Notes under the pieces: generated by a model
Told to the model about the DNA's origin: nothing
Seen by the model: only the letters and a program-made list of their open reading frames with translations
The model's database searches: none
Shown: positions 26,646-39,951 of the stretch, one piece after another
Numbering within the stretch: the stretch's first letter is position 1
How the letters are laid out: each line of letters begins with the position of its first letter
DNA from: Nyssa sinensis
Lineage: Eukaryota > Streptophyta > Magnoliopsida > Cornales > Nyssaceae
Direction of reading: 5' to 3'
DNA: 64,000 bases
NCBI GenBank assembly: GCA_008638375.1
Contig: CM018051.1
Span: 8,175,387-8,239,386, forward strand
Position numbers and translations under genes: made by a program

Positions 26646-28012
26646 AAAATTTTTTGAAATTAAAAATTTGATTTTGATTTTTTTTTTTCATTTGAATTCA
26701 AATTCTTTAAATTTAAGACAAGTGTATTCCACAGAGATATCTTTAACCTAAATTCATTAAATTTTCATATAATTTTTTTAATTCTATGAATAATATCAAA
26801 TTTTGAGAGGTGTGTTAAACGAATAATATCAAATTTAAATTATAAGAAAATTTCAAATCCCTTTTTGTTACTATAAAAAACTTAATAGTATTTAATAAGT
26901 GTAAAAGTCTTGCCATCCAAAAAGAAAAATGAAAAAAGAAGAAGCAGTATGGCTCTTTCACACAGTTAGAGCAAACATGTACTTCTCTATCAAACTAATG
27001 TGATGAACTATTAAACTCTAATTATTTTAATTTTATTTATTTTTTTAGATAAATCTTTTTTTTTATATAAAAGAGCAATATAATTTCAGATCTCTCAAAA
27101 AAAAGTAATTTATTCAAATAAAACCATCCCAGGACGGCCACAGCAAAAATGGTGTTCAAACATTCATATAAAGTGAATCTATTGTAATAATAGACCCTAA
27201 GTCCGTAGTAAATATTTGGACATTATTAACATTAAGGCAAATAAAAATTTAATTCTATAAAAAAGGTCCCATAAAAATAATTTAATTTTAGAATTTTATT
27301 TGTATTATAATTAATTTTTTTTATTGCTATCTATTAAGATAAAAAAAAAATTATGTACATTATTTATTAGTTGAGTTTTATTCAATACATAGATCTTTCT
27401 AGTTGGAAAATAATTAAATTTTATATTACAAAAATTAAAATATAGTATATATATAAGAAAAAAAGTAAAAATTTACATTAATATTAAAAAAACTTCATTA
27501 AAAGTCGTTGCTTTTTCACTTTAGGCTCGTAATTATATTGAGCCGGCCCTAATTGAAAGACAGACTCTTACTTTAAAAAAGTTTTATATGTACCGAGTTC
27601 ATTGATATGACATGAACTTATCATATAATATTATATTATTTAAATAAAATATTTATTTTTAAGAAACTTACATGATAAATTATTATTAATAAGGTTCATA
27701 AATGAATCCGGTCCATGTAAAAAATTTTCCACATTCATGCATGGTTTCTTGGTTGTTTTTCGGTTTCTTATATTACCCCAAACGACAAATATGGGGTTGC
27801 TCTTTTTCTATATGCTGGTTGACTCTGTCCTTTTCCAATTGGATAAATCTATCCTTACCTTCTAAATTTACCAAAAAATATATACACGCTGATGTGGCAG
27901 CGTGTCATTGATTATACATCATCTCATTTGAAAAAAATAACTATCATGTAGTGTGTTTATATAATTATGACAACAATAACTGGTTATTACAATAAAGATG
28001 ATATATACCGTC

Positions 28013-28052
<40 letters not shown>

Positions 28053-28611
28053 TAGACACGTAAGATCAAAAAGATTTTAATTATTAAATTTTCCCGTTCT
28101 TTCATTAATTAATAACTATTTCTTACATCTGAATAAATTTTTATATAAAAAAAGATATTGTATACAATTTTTCATTAAAAACACATATGATACTTAAATT
28201 TCGAAAAACAAAAATTTCTAATGTCTATTTCAAATAAAGAAATTGTGTTTATTGATATTATAATTTTTTTTATTTACAATTTTTTTCGACTTAAATTATG
28301 TAGAATTAATAAATATAATTACTAAGACATATCATAAATAGAATATATATTTGTACATATATAATTATTTTATCTTTTAATAGTTAATATTATCAAAAAA
28401 AAATCTGAATTGTTTTTAATTATTAAGTAACAAAATTATTAATTAATTACAATAAAATTAAATTAATTTCTTAAAAATTTATTAATTATTAAATATTAAT
28501 TATAAAATAGTTAACTGTATCTACATATATATATATATATATATATATACCAAAACTTTTTATACATTGAATCTAATCTCATTTGGAATAAAAATAACGA
28601 TAGTATTGAGT
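26646..28611. other. AT-rich spacer
   Basis: No gene seen. 27,220-27,560 shows loose similarity to the start of the 0.85-kb tandem units at 34-43 kb, including a GAGCCGGCCCT-type junction. (AT)n tracts are at 28,018-28,047 and 28,525-28,549. 28,080-28,500 resembles the insertion in the inverted-repeat arm at 49.2-49.9 kb. Confidence 0.5.
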
Positions 28612-29640
28612 AGGACTGTAAACGGGTCGGATTCGGATAAGGGTGTCAATTCGTGTTATCGTGTCATGTTCGGGTCGTGTCAAAGCATACATATTCGAAA
28701 ATATGTGTGAACTCTAACCCGACACTATTAACTTATCGTGTCAAGTTTCAAAACCCAAACCCAACCCATTTATTAAACAGGTTACACGTGTCAACCCACT
28801 TAACTCGTTTATTTTAATTTTTTTTTATTTTTTAAATAAAAAAACTTACCTATCTTTTAATATGTATAAATAATTTTTAAGTTTAGTAACTTTGGATATG
28901 GGCCAAATCAAAGTAGAAATCTCTTTTATAAATAAAAAATCTCAAAACTTTGATAAATATTTGATGTGAGATGAATTACCTTAACTCATAATATATTTTA
29001 TAATTAAACGTGTTAAGTCGTGTTAAACGGGTTGACACTAGTAAAACTCAAACTTGACCTGTTTATTAATCGTGTTATACGTGTCAACCCGTTTATGACC
29101 CAAACTCATTTATGCTAAACCTAAACCTGTTAATTTCGTGTCGTGTTCGAGTTGTGTTGTCGTGTCGTGTTAAAAATTGACACCCCTAGATTCGGACCGG
29201 ATCAAAACCGATCCGAATCCGATCCGTTTAATAAGAAATCCGATCTGTTAATCTGACGGATCATGCGAATTTCAACCTGTATCTGAATCCGTTAATAACC
29301 GGATATTCGATCCGTTAATCCTGTTCGATCCGTTTAAAATTAATATATATATATATATTAAAATTAATAAAATTAGTATATTAGATATAAATATATATAT
29401 ATATATATAAATTACTATATAATATATATAAATTACTATATTATATAAATATATATTAATTTATATAAATATATATATATATATATAAACGGATCCGATC
29501 AACTTATATCATATCTAATTTATTTATATTTAAAATAATCAGATTCAGATCATATCAGATCACGAATCATTATTTTTAAAATTATATCCCAACTTAACAA
29601 ATCAAATTTTAGATAAAATTAAATCACGATCTGATCGATT
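28612..29640. repeat. Older element hosting MITE copy 2
   Basis: The sequence TAGGACTGTAAACGGGTCGG before the MITE and the repeated GATCCG/CCGATCC motifs after it (29,195-29,345 and 29,490-29,640) look like one plant DNA element of the CGGATC-rich type, split by the MITE. It also contains (AT)n blocks at 29,341-29,490. The right border is not resolved. Confidence 0.45.
28638..29188. mobile_element. hAT-type MITE, copy 2, with perfect 8-bp target duplication
   Basis: Same family as 2327-2848. It begins TAAGGGTGTCAATT, ends AATTGACACCCCTA, and is flanked on both sides by GATTCGGA (28630-28637 and 29189-29196). It is about 29 bp longer than copy 1, mainly from extra sequence near 29,110. The target is itself repetitive: GGGTCGGATTCGGA before it continues after it into CCGATCC-rich sequence, so the MITE is nested in another element. 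Confidence 0.9.
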
Positions 29641-29746
29641 AATAACTTTAGTACTGAGACAATGATGCTTCACGAACATCTTTGTCAAAAAAATAATAAC
29701 TTTAGTACTGAGACAATGATGCTTCACGTGCATCTTTGTCAAAAAA
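29639..29746. repeat. 54-bp tandem duplication
   Basis: Two adjacent copies of a unit containing AACTTTAGTACTGAGACAAT and GATGCTTCACG, differing at only a few positions. The purpose is unknown; it is probably a replication or repair slip. Confidence 0.8.
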
Positions 29747-31200
29747 ATCAAAAAAGAATATGGCCTCACTGAAAGTTGAAACTAATGTCCTTCTCTTCTG
29801 TTTTCTCTAGAAAGTTAGGTCGGTAGGGTCGGTAGAATTGCATAATCTGTACAATTTATATTCCCACTTTATTATCAATTTGAAATCCGAGACTTTTATT
29901 GCGTTTGAATAATAATTTAGATATAATTTTTAAAAATATTTTTAAAAATTTTATAATTAATATTTTAAAAATTATAAAAATATATTTAAATATAATAATT
30001 TAAATTATAAAAAATTATAAAAAAAATTAATAATTTATCAAACATGTATTTCATATTTTAAAATTAAAAATTTATTTTTAAAAACTTAAACAAGCATATT
30101 TATTTCAGATTGTGAAATTCATTTTGGGTTCAACGATTAAAAAATCTAATAAAAAGATAACATAAAAAATTTCAATGATAATGTAAATATCTAAAAACAT
30201 CAATAAAAAAAAATATCTAAAAAAAAAATATCACTCCGTACACGCTTTTTGTTTGCCAGGGAAAACACTGCCATTCTGTCGGGAAGTTAATTCGAAACTG
30301 CACACGTGTTAAGAGCTGAGAGGCTGTAAAAGCAGTGCCACGACTAGTACGAGAATAGATTAATTGAAGGCAACAGCTGACACAGCACCTGCCCGCGAAA
30401 AGATAAAAAATGTCTGAAGACCAACGTGAGCCATACAATAATAGGAAGGACTAAAGTGCTCCTGACACATTAAATTGGAGCATAAATTAGATTAATGTTT
30501 TTTTGAAATTTTTAATAATTATAAATTTTTTTTATAATTATTAAAATAATACTGTTATTTTTTATTTTTATTAATAAATTAAAAATATTTTTCTTTAAAA
30601 TAATGAAATTATTATTTTTTATTTAATTTTTTTCTTTTTATATTTTAGAAATTTGACTTTTTTCTCATTTGTTTTATTTTTTTTATTTTATATAAAAATA
30701 AATAATTAGTATTCATATAATTTATATATATATATATATATGTATTGATTCGACCAAAATCCTTATTCCGAATGGGTACATTTATAAGCTTAGAACCGAT
30801 CTAGCTTACTTTCATTAAGAAGTTAAATTAAAATTAAAATAAAAATAAAAGATTAAAAAAACTTAGACTTAGGGAGGGGCAAAAAAATTAAATTTGTTTT
30901 TACATTAGTTATAAAATATATTTTTAAATTTTAATTTTATTTTAAAAAATAATATTATTATACCAAACATGTTATCTATCCACGTAACGTAATTTTCGAA
31001 AGTCAAGTGTATTATGAAATATTGTGGACGTTTCAGCAGCATGGGCATGGGCTTTCGTCATGTCCCATTAATTAATGTTGTATCAAGGTATATCAACTTG
31101 ATTGGAGTATAAAAAAATATATAGTTGAGATTTGAGGAGGCAGGGGTATGATTGCAAGCCGAGGACGACCAAATGCATATATATATATATATATGCATTA
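29747..31200. other. AT-rich spacer upstream of the dioxygenase gene
   Basis: No gene seen. It contains copy 2 of the MITE-like AT repeat (about 29893-30095), a short GC-richer stretch with no recognisable coding (30,230-30,440) and an (AT)n tract at 30,722-30,741. Confidence 0.5.
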
Positions 31201-31228
31201 TATGTAGAAAATTCGTAAGACATGGCAG

Positions 31229-31236
31229 TATATAAA
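31229..31236 (+). promoter_or_regulatory. Probable TATA box of the dioxygenase gene
   Basis: TATATAAA lies 119 bp upstream of the start codon, followed by a pyrimidine-rich leader that includes about 15 CT repeats (31269-31299). The distance suits a plant TATA box with a short 5' UTR. The assignment rests on motif and position only. Confidence 0.5.
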
Positions 31237-31267
31237 GGGTTGCATGGCATGTAAATTGAAGTATCAG

Positions 31268-31303
<36 letters not shown>

Positions 31304-31354
31304 CGTCTTCCAAAGCTCCTCTCTTAATTCCCTATATATCTCCAACGTAGGTCC

Positions 31355-33260
31355 ATGAGTACTCCCGCAATGTCAATCCTCTCCAACATCACGAAATTTG
31401 TAGTAAATGAAGGCAATGGAGTAAAGGGTCTTGCCGATCTGGGTCTGGACACCCTACCTGAGCACTACATTCAACCTCGGGAAGAAAGGCAATGCCTGAT
31501 CAGCAGCAACGTAGAGCCCGAAGAGTCCATTCCAATCATTGACATGGATGATCCAAAGGTGGCAGACTCCATTTGCGATGCAGCTGAGAAGTGGGGATTC
31601 TTTCAGATTGTTAATCATGGAGTTCCCCTAAGAGTACTTGACAACGTGAAGGAGGCGACTCATCGGTTTTTCGGATTGCCAGCAGAGGATAAGATCAAGT
31701 ACTCAAAAGAGAATTCACCCACCAACAGTGTGCGGTTTGGAACCAGCTTTAGTCCCAAAGAAGAGAAGGCTCTGGAGTGGAAAGATTACCTTAGTCTCTT
31801 CTATGTGTCAGACGATGAAGCTGCTCAACTATGGCCTACTGTGTGCAAGTAAAAATAGCAAAAATCTGCAGAATTAATATATACATGCGCGCGCGCGCAC
31901 TGGAAAACATATATAGACTGATAGATATACATGCATGAATGCATATATATTCTATGTTTGAATAGTGTACATCTAAATATGCACCACACACACATAAATA
32001 TCCCTGCATGCTTGTACTTCAATATATATATATATATATGTTAATTGAAAGAAAAATGTTATGCATTCCTAATACGGTGTTTCAATAGTTCTAAATTTTA
32101 TAAAATGTAATTTGTAAAGTTACTATATCTTAACATATAAGAATACAATTACAAATATATAGCACTAGAATAAAATATTGATAAAAAAAATATTTTGCAT
32201 GTTAAAAGCTACTCATATATCGATGAATATCTCGTAATTACGTATTAATATTGTATTTTTTTTTAATAATAAATATTTATATCAAATCATGAAAATTTTA
32301 AATAATTTTTTTTTAAATCTTAATATACATGCTAATGTATCATTTTAAGTTAATATATTAAAAATAAATATATATTTAATAAGTATATAGTATCAAATCA
32401 AATAAAAAATTCACTTTGATAAGAGTATAAATTACATTAATCACTATAATTAATATAAAATTTAATTCCATTAGCATAAATAAGTATCAAATATACACGC
32501 AAATCAAATAAAATTTAAATATACATAATCTTTATATTAATAATGTAAAACATTAAGTTCCTAATTAAATTAGAAGTACCAAATATTATGATATAATGTG
32601 ATATTTTGTATTATAGTGTGAATTGTGTATATAACAATATTTTGTAAGATTTTATAATATGAGCAATACTCATGTTGAACTTGTTTTATATATATGGGAT
32701 GATTATTGTTTCATTTCAGGGATGAGGCACTAGAATTCATGAGGAGGTCAGAATATGTCATTTGGAGGCTGTTGGAAGCATTAATCACAAGACTTAATGT
32801 GAAGGAGATTGATGAAACAAAAGAAATGCTTTTCATGGGATCAAAGAGAATTAACCTTAACTACTATCCCAAATGTCCCAACCCTGAGCTAACAGTTGGA
32901 GTTGGGCGTCACTCAGATGTCTCTACACTGACTGTCCTCCTTCAAGATGATGTCGGTGGGCTTTACGTGCGAAAGAAAGATGAAGATAGTTGGATTCATG
33001 TCGCACCCATCAGTGGATCTCTTGTGATCAACATTGGCGATGCACTTCAGATTATGAGCAATGGTCGATACAAGAGCATCGAACACCGTGTGATCGCAAA
33101 CGGAAGCAAGAACAGAGTTTCAGTCCCAATCTTTGTGAATCCAAGACCTAATGAGATCATAGGTCCTCTGCCAGAAGTGCTGGAGAGTGGAGAGAAACCC
33201 ATATACAAGCAAGTTCTTTACTCGGATTATGTCAAGCATTTCTTTAGGAAAGCCCACTGA
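31355..33260 (+). CDS. F6'H-like: Feruloyl-CoA 6'-hydroxylase-like 2-oxoglutarate/Fe(II) dioxygenase (2 exons)
   Basis: Exons 31355-31848 and 32720-33260, joined GT/AG within a Lys codon, encode 344 residues. The DIOX_N domain covers ~60-165 ([13 protein letters not shown]). The catalytic jelly roll contains the iron ligands His229, Asp231 (GRHSDVS) and His287 (SIEHRV) and the 2-oxoglutarate pair Arg297/Ser299 (RVSVPIF). [20 protein letters not shown] and [15 protein letters not shown] are hallmarks of the clade that ortho-hydroxylates feruloyl-CoA on the way to scopoletin. A downstream ATG at 31370 is an alternative start. Family members continue past FFRKAH for about 11 residues ending in K/RI. 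Here TGA follows AH at once, yet the missing tail is present one base out of frame (33259-33296), indicating a 1-bp insertion. The catalytic residues are unaffected. Confidence 0.93.
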
Positions 33261-33339
33261 TGGAAAGGATACTGTTGAATTTGCAAGAATATGATAATAT
33301 TATTCCCTTTATGCTTTTTTAATAATGTAACTAATGAAA

Positions 33340-33345
33340 AATAAA
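33340..33345 (+). terminator. Candidate polyadenylation signal
   Basis: AATAAA about 80 bp after the dioxygenase stop codon, in an A/T-rich 3' UTR context. It is the first canonical hexamer downstream. Confidence 0.45.
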
Positions 33346-33599
33346 CATGGAAGAAAAGAATCAAGCCATGTTTCAAGAGAAAAGAGAAATTACTCCCTTG
33401 ATACATCTATCCTATCTATCTATCTATATATAGTTGTAGTGTATGTATGTCTATTGTTTTGGTGTAATGTTCCTCATCAATGAAGGTTGTTTCAATAGCT
33501 TTGTTAGTAACAAAGTTTCTGGCTTTGTATATTAATTCTCTTGTATGGATATAAAGCTTTGGGACATTCTATCTATCAGCTTCATTCAGATATAAATAT

Positions 33600-34032
33600 T
33601 AATTAAGTGTTCGTTTAATTACGTTTTTTTTTACTTATTTAAGTGAATAAATTATATTTGGTTACACTAAAAGAAAAAAAAAAAGTATTTTTAAAAAGCT
33701 CAAAAAAAAACTTCTGAGTAAAAGCAAATATTTTTTTCTTTTCTTTTTATAAGTAAAAATTTGCTTTTATGCTTAATTTGTTTTAATCATTTCGTCACGG
33801 CCTTTATGACGGTCACCACCACCGTTAGTATAATTATTGCCGCCGTCACAAGCCATTATCGCTGCCACCGTACTATAAAATATTTACAATGTGAATGGAC
33901 GCATTTGTACGAGTGTTAAAAAACTTTATAAAAATATTTTGTTAAAAATTTTAATATTAAAATCTCCAAATTCATTATCTTTCAGGTACTTTTTTATCTT
34001 TATACTATCAATCCAAGGGTCAATCCGAGTTG
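33600..34032. other. Spacer between the dioxygenase gene and the tandem repeat block
   Basis: AT-rich sequence with A- and T-runs (33,630-33,770), then a patch of CCACCACCG/GCCGCCGTCAC-like repeats (33,800-33,870). The latter resembles the CATCAC-rich sequence flanking the CACTA element at 42.9-43.2 kb. No gene recognised. Confidence 0.4.
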
Positions 34033-35656
34033 ACAGAAAGGATGTGAGGACAAATAAGTACTCTACGGGTAACCCATCAAATTAACAAAATAATTATTGA
34101 ATGCCGAATATAAAGCGAAGACTTTAAATATTAAATTAAAAATTTAACAAAAATTTAATTTTATTAATAAAATGTTATATGTATTGCATTTTAATTTTTT
34201 CTTGTTACTTATTTATATAAAATTTTATTCAATATATAACTCTCTCTTATTAAAAAAGAATTAATTTTTTATATTATATAAGAATAAAGTAACAATCACA
34301 TTACTATTAAAAAAAAGTCACATTTAGAGCTATTATATTTTTGATTTAGGCTTCCAATTGTATAGAACTGATTCTAAGGAGGATAATGAGATATTCTTCG
34401 ATAAGTTTGGTATGTTACATAACAATGTATCTTTTAATAACATTTTATCATATGTACTTGGTTTCATTAAAAAAGATAAATTGTATCACACGTAACAAAA
34501 TATCATTAAAAATACGGTTAACCAGTCTTGATTCCCTGAATATGATATTTATTATTTTGACGTCCACGCTTTTTTCAATTGTAAGGTGGAGGACACGATT
34601 AGTTTCAATTTTTAGTTCAGCTCCATCTCGATGACTTGTTAATTATAATTTTTCTATAAATGACAATAATACCCTAATACAATCTTGTTCATCGGCTGCT
34701 ACTTCTCTCTCATTCAATTCATTGCATCCATTTTGGTTCACACGAACTCCATGCCCTACACATCTGTTTTAGGTAGAAGAAGCCATTACCACTAAGGAGG
34801 AGAGGTCGACATCAACCATCACATAGCCTATCGTTCGCTGAGTGGATAGAAAGGATGTGAGGACCAATGAGTACAAGCAACAGGTCAAAACTAACAAATA
34901 ATTATTGAATGTCCCTATATAAAGAGAAGACCTCAAATATTAAATTAAAAATTTAACAAAAATTTAATTTTATAAAAAAATTTAATAAAACAAAAATTTA
35001 ATTTTATTAATAAAATTTTATACGTATTACATTTTAATTTTTTTATTGTTATTTATTTATATAAAATTTTATTCAATATATAACCCTCTTGTTAGAAAAG
35101 AATTAATTTTTTATATTATATAGGAATAAAGTAAAAATCACATTACTATGAAAAAAAGTCTCATTTAGAGATATTACTTTCTCGATTTAGACTTCCAATT
35201 GTATAGAACCGACCCTGAAGAGGATAACAAGATATTCTTCGATGAGTTTGGTATGTCACATGACAATGTACTTTTCTATTAGTAGTCTATCATATGTACT
35301 TGGTTTCATTAAAAAAAGATAAATTGTATCATAGATAACAAAATACCATTAAAAATACGGTCATACAGTCTTGAGTCCTTGAATACAATATATATTATTT
35401 TAACGTCCACACTTTTTTTCAATTGTAGGGTGGAGGACACGATTAGTTCCAATTTTTAGTTCAGCTCCATCTCGATGACTTGTCAATTGTAATTTTTATA
35501 TAAATGACAATAATACCCTAATACAATCTTATTCATCGGCTGTTACTTCTCTCCTCATTCAATTCATTGCATCCACTTTTGCTCACACGAACTCCACGCT
35601 CTGCACATCTGTTTTAGGTAGAAGAAGCCATCGCCGCTAATGAGGAGAGGTCGACA
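34033..35656. repeat. Tandem repeat units of about 0.85 kb, copies A and B (left half of block)
   Basis: Units are anchored by GACAGAAAGGATGTGAGGAC at 34033 and a close variant at 34846. Each contains an AT-rich stretch, the CGATTTAGACTTCCAATTGT segment, CATTAAAAATACGG, GGTGGAGGACACGATTAG and CATCGGCTGCTACTTCTCTC, then the GGAGAGGTCGAC junction. Copy B is interrupted at 35656 by the LTR retrotransposon. No plausible protein is shared by all the units. Confidence 0.8.
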
Positions 35657-38600
35657 TGTAACGCCCCAACCTGTTTATCGAGAAATTAAGTCACTAAGTT
35701 AGGTATTAGAAATCTTATGGAGGAAATAAAAAGTTACATGAATCAAACCGGGATATAAAAAAATAAAATAAAATAGATGATTTAAAATACCAAATGAGGC
35801 ATAAGGAAAATAGGACAAATTGGAACCAAAAAGTGCAACCCATGAGATTTGAACCCTTGACCCAAAAAGCAAGGGAGAATTTCAACAAAAAAAAAAAAGT
35901 CACTTGGGCTGCCCCCATTTTGTGAAGAATATTACAACAAATATATATATATATATGTACACAAAATTTTTCCTCCACCTCCCAAATTGACCAATGGTCA
36001 TTCATGCAACATATTACTTTTTAAAATGAAAATATAATTGATATAATGTATATACATTGCGTGTGTGTAAGGGAGATCAGAAGTGAATTGAGTGCTGTGT
36101 GTTGTGCATGCTGTGACAGAAAGTGAGTGTGTGCATGTGAGTCTAGAGAGAGAGTGAGCTAGAGAGAGAAAGAGGGAGAGAGAAGGACTTGTTAGGCTAT
36201 ATATACACATACCTATATGTCACTTTAATGGAAGCTACGTGAGAAAAGAGGAGTGAAGGAAAATAGAAGCTGCATGAGATAGAAAGAGAGGAAGGAAACA
36301 AAAGTTGGAAGGATGGAGAGGTTAGAGAGAGAAACCGGGTGTTCTATGCTTAGAGGTATATATTCAATTTAATTGATCTTCCTTTATAATTTCATGTCTG
36401 TTAGGTGTCTAACGGCGTGAGCTTACGGCCCAATATAGTGAACCAAACAGAACTGCCATGGATGAGCTTTAAAAACTTAGGACTTGATCGACTGAAATTA
36501 AATGCGTTTTGGTAGGTTGGGGCATGATCTAGAGGCTAAGAGGGCTTCCAATCCACAAAATTTATGTTAAACTGGACCCAAGATGAGGAAGAATAAGGGA
36601 GTTGTAGGTCACGGCCACCTAAACCCACTTCACCATTTGAGCTTCTACCTTGGTTTTTTTGAACGAAATACAAACCCCCACGATGATACGGTTTCAACAA
36701 GCCCAACCCCGTTGATTTTTAGCAAGGAACAGCCATGAACCAGCCTATTATCCGAATCAAGCATAACCCTTTGAAATCAATGTTTGGTCCATTACAAATC
36801 ATAAAACCAACGCCAAAGCCTTCCCTTAACCCCCAGAAAATATTTGGATAAAAAACAGTGAAGAAACCTAGCTCAAAAATTGATGAAATAGGAAGAAAAA
36901 TTCTAGGGTTTTTACTGGTCCAGTGGCGCAATAAAGAAAACGACCCTATTCATGGGTTGGGCCCCAACCGAACTAAAAAGGGGTTTTAAAATAGTTAACC
37001 AAAACTGCGTGGTTTTGGGTAAATGGGTTTAAAAATAAAATGTTAGGGCTGACTTCAGCATGGTGTATTGAACCGGATGAACCGGTTGGTCTTTTCACTG
37101 TTTCGGCCAGTTCACTTAAAAACTAAATAAACTCATTGGTTTATTTAACTAGTTTTCAAAATTATGTTTTAACCCCACTAGATTCTGAAATTTATAATTG
37201 AACCCCAAACCTTCTGCTAATTAGAAAACGACCCCAACAGTTAAGAGAAATTTCACTAAGGCCCAACAGTAATTAATTTAATGTTAATTTAATAATATTT
37301 AAATGGAAAAAGTTATTAAAATGTCCCTAGACTAAAAATAGATCAAACGAAGTCTGATTAAAGTAAATAAATAGTGTATTTTGACTATTTCAAGCATTCC
37401 GGATCCAATGAAAGGATCCGTTTTACGAGACGAAACTCCAAAAAATTAAGACACATAAAAGTGTAAATTATCATTTTACCCTAATGACACTCGGGGCCAA
37501 TTGAATATAAAAGGTAACTCATTTTAATTATTTTGGACAATCTAGACTCAATGGTAGAGTCCATTTTAGCAAACAAAATACCAAAAAATATGACACGTAA
37601 AAAATAAAAAATAATAAAAATGCCTTAAGCTTAAAATAAACTATAGATACACAAATTTAGATCTAGAAAAGTGCTAAAACAATTATCTTTGACACTTTGA
37701 ACCTAACGGTGACATCTTTTTGGTGAAAATAAGACCCGGTAACAAACTAAAAAATGACCAATGCGTCCCTAAGACTTAACGAAGCTATAAGGAGAGGGTA
37801 ATTGGAATAGAGAGAGCTCTAAATTGACAGTTAAATGATGTGATACTTTGAACAAGAAAGTAACAAGATCTTGAATTGTGATTATAGGGACCCTCGTTAA
37901 GGAAGAATTTTTGGATTAGCTTTTGAGACTTCAGATGAGTTTTTCATACCATGTTGAGGTGGATTTTCATTATAAATATAAATATTGACTATTTTATGAC
38001 TTCGATATCTGATGTCTTGTGAGTATTTTCATACCATGTTGAGGTGGAATTTTCACATATAAATATCGAGCTCCTTTATGACTTTGATAATAGACACCTT
38101 CCATTGATATTGTTTTGAATAACTTATTGATATATAGTGCCATTTCTTTATAGTCTTTGTTAAAAAATATATTGTACCTAGTATATGTTTTAAATAACCC
38201 ATTGATATCTATATTGTCTTCCCTTTAACTTAAGAAAATATTTTGTAAAATACTCATGACACTATATAGTTTTCTCACCAATCTTTGAACTGTTTTGACT
38301 AAAGGCTAAATATGAAACTCTTATTTGAATAGTTGAGATCGTTATTAATGTTATTGATTTTGGATATAATTTTGATGTTTTGAATGAAACGCCATTCTAT
38401 GATTGGTCATTATTGAATAAATTGTGACTTTGTTGAACCCTGCCCACGGGGTATATTGGTGGTGAGCCGGTGTGATACGGCATATTATTGAATTTGATCT
38501 CAGTTAGTGAGGTTCTAATTTGTTGGCTATAGAATCTTCTATGATTTGTCATTATCGAATAGATTGTGACTTTATTAAACCTTAACCACGGGGTATATTG

Positions 38601-39511
38601 GTGGTATTATTGAATTTGATCTCAGTCAACGAGGTTCTAATTTGCTGGCCATAGAAAGGGGAATTTTAATGATTTGAACTCTTGTGAATATTGAATGTGA
38701 ACTATGATTGAACTTTGAATCATCGAATTGAGAACTATTGAACTACGATTTTGATTTTGAACTATGACTATAGTTATTAAAAACGACTTTGAACCGTAAC
38801 TGTGATCGAGTTACAATACTGAACTATGATATTGATTTGACTATGACTATTGATATTGAAAACGACTTCGAATCTTGTTTGAATTACAATACTAATCATC
38901 GTTATCAACTATGTTATTGAATCATTATTATGATTGTGATATGTTATCGATTTTGATTTACGACTGTGATTGAACTGAGATTTATTGAAAATGACTTTGA
39001 TACTATTCTCTGATCTGTTGTACTTGATATGATGTATTTTAATTCCATATAAGTATAGACATTTCAGAATGTACTACATAGTAGTTTTGAAACCCTTGAC
39101 ATGTTATGGAATACTCATGAGTTGTCGAGCTCATACTGATTTTTATCCAATATATTTCAGCTAAAGATATTGGCAAGGAAATAACAAGTTCAGCTAGGAT
39201 AGCCAAAAGCTTATAGCTATTAACCTTTTTGTATTAAGATTTTGTTAGACATGACGTAGTTACCTTTGGTAAGTGTGGAATGTATAATGAATATGATGTC
39301 AGCAGATTTTGAGAATTCACATCATGTAATTTTGTGGTTACTATGAAGTATATATGAATGACTGATGTTGAATGATATATTGACGCTTTTGCAATAGAAA
39401 AAGAATTTTATTCCGCTGCGTTTGATTAAATGGAAATGAGAAAAGTATTCTGATCATTGAAAAAAGCCTCGGTGGCCGATCACGACATAGGCCGGATTCC
39501 GGGTCGTGACA
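35657..39511 (+). repeat. 5' LTR (3.86 kb)
   Basis: Bounded by TGTAACGCC and CGTGACA just before the primer-binding site. It is unusually long. It contains a (GA)-rich segment (36,140-36,185), an imperfect duplication around 38,393-38,520 and 38,540-38,655 (ACCACGGGGTATATTGGTGG in both), and a repetitive GAACTATGA-type zone at 38,690-38,990. Its last 316 bp recur at 40784-41110. Confidence 0.8.
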
Positions 39512-39514
39512 GAG

Positions 39515-39526
39515 TGGTATCAGAGC
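39515..39526 (+). promoter_or_regulatory. Primer-binding site (initiator tRNA-Met type)
   Basis: TGGTATCAGAGC, three bases after the LTR end, is the common plant sequence complementary to the 3' end of initiator methionine tRNA. It confirms the LTR border and the plus orientation of the element. Confidence 0.85.
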
Positions 39527-39951
39527 AAAGGTTAATGGACTTTCGGAAAGACCGAATCAGATCTGAAATTGAGGTTTCTTCGGTGATTAGGACGATCACA
39601 TGATCAATAATTTTTGGGAGACATTGAAACATAGAGATTTTTTATCTAAGCCTTAGGTCAGTATTTCCCCGTAAATAGAAATAGTAGTGAGTTAGAAATT
39701 TGGTGGCCCCTTATGATTAGGTGATAGAGTGGTGATTAGGAGCAATCAATTCGAACCACTTTTAAAGTCGATTAGATTTCCCATTGTTGCTGACCTAGGG
39801 GTGGAAATATAGACTGAATGAAATTAAGATCTATGATTGAATATGCTCTATGAATATGTGATTTAATGATATAAATTTGCATGCAGTTTAATGGATACAT
39901 GGTTGAGGGATTCTGAGTATCTTGTTTTGTGGTTATAGGTGAAACGAGAGG

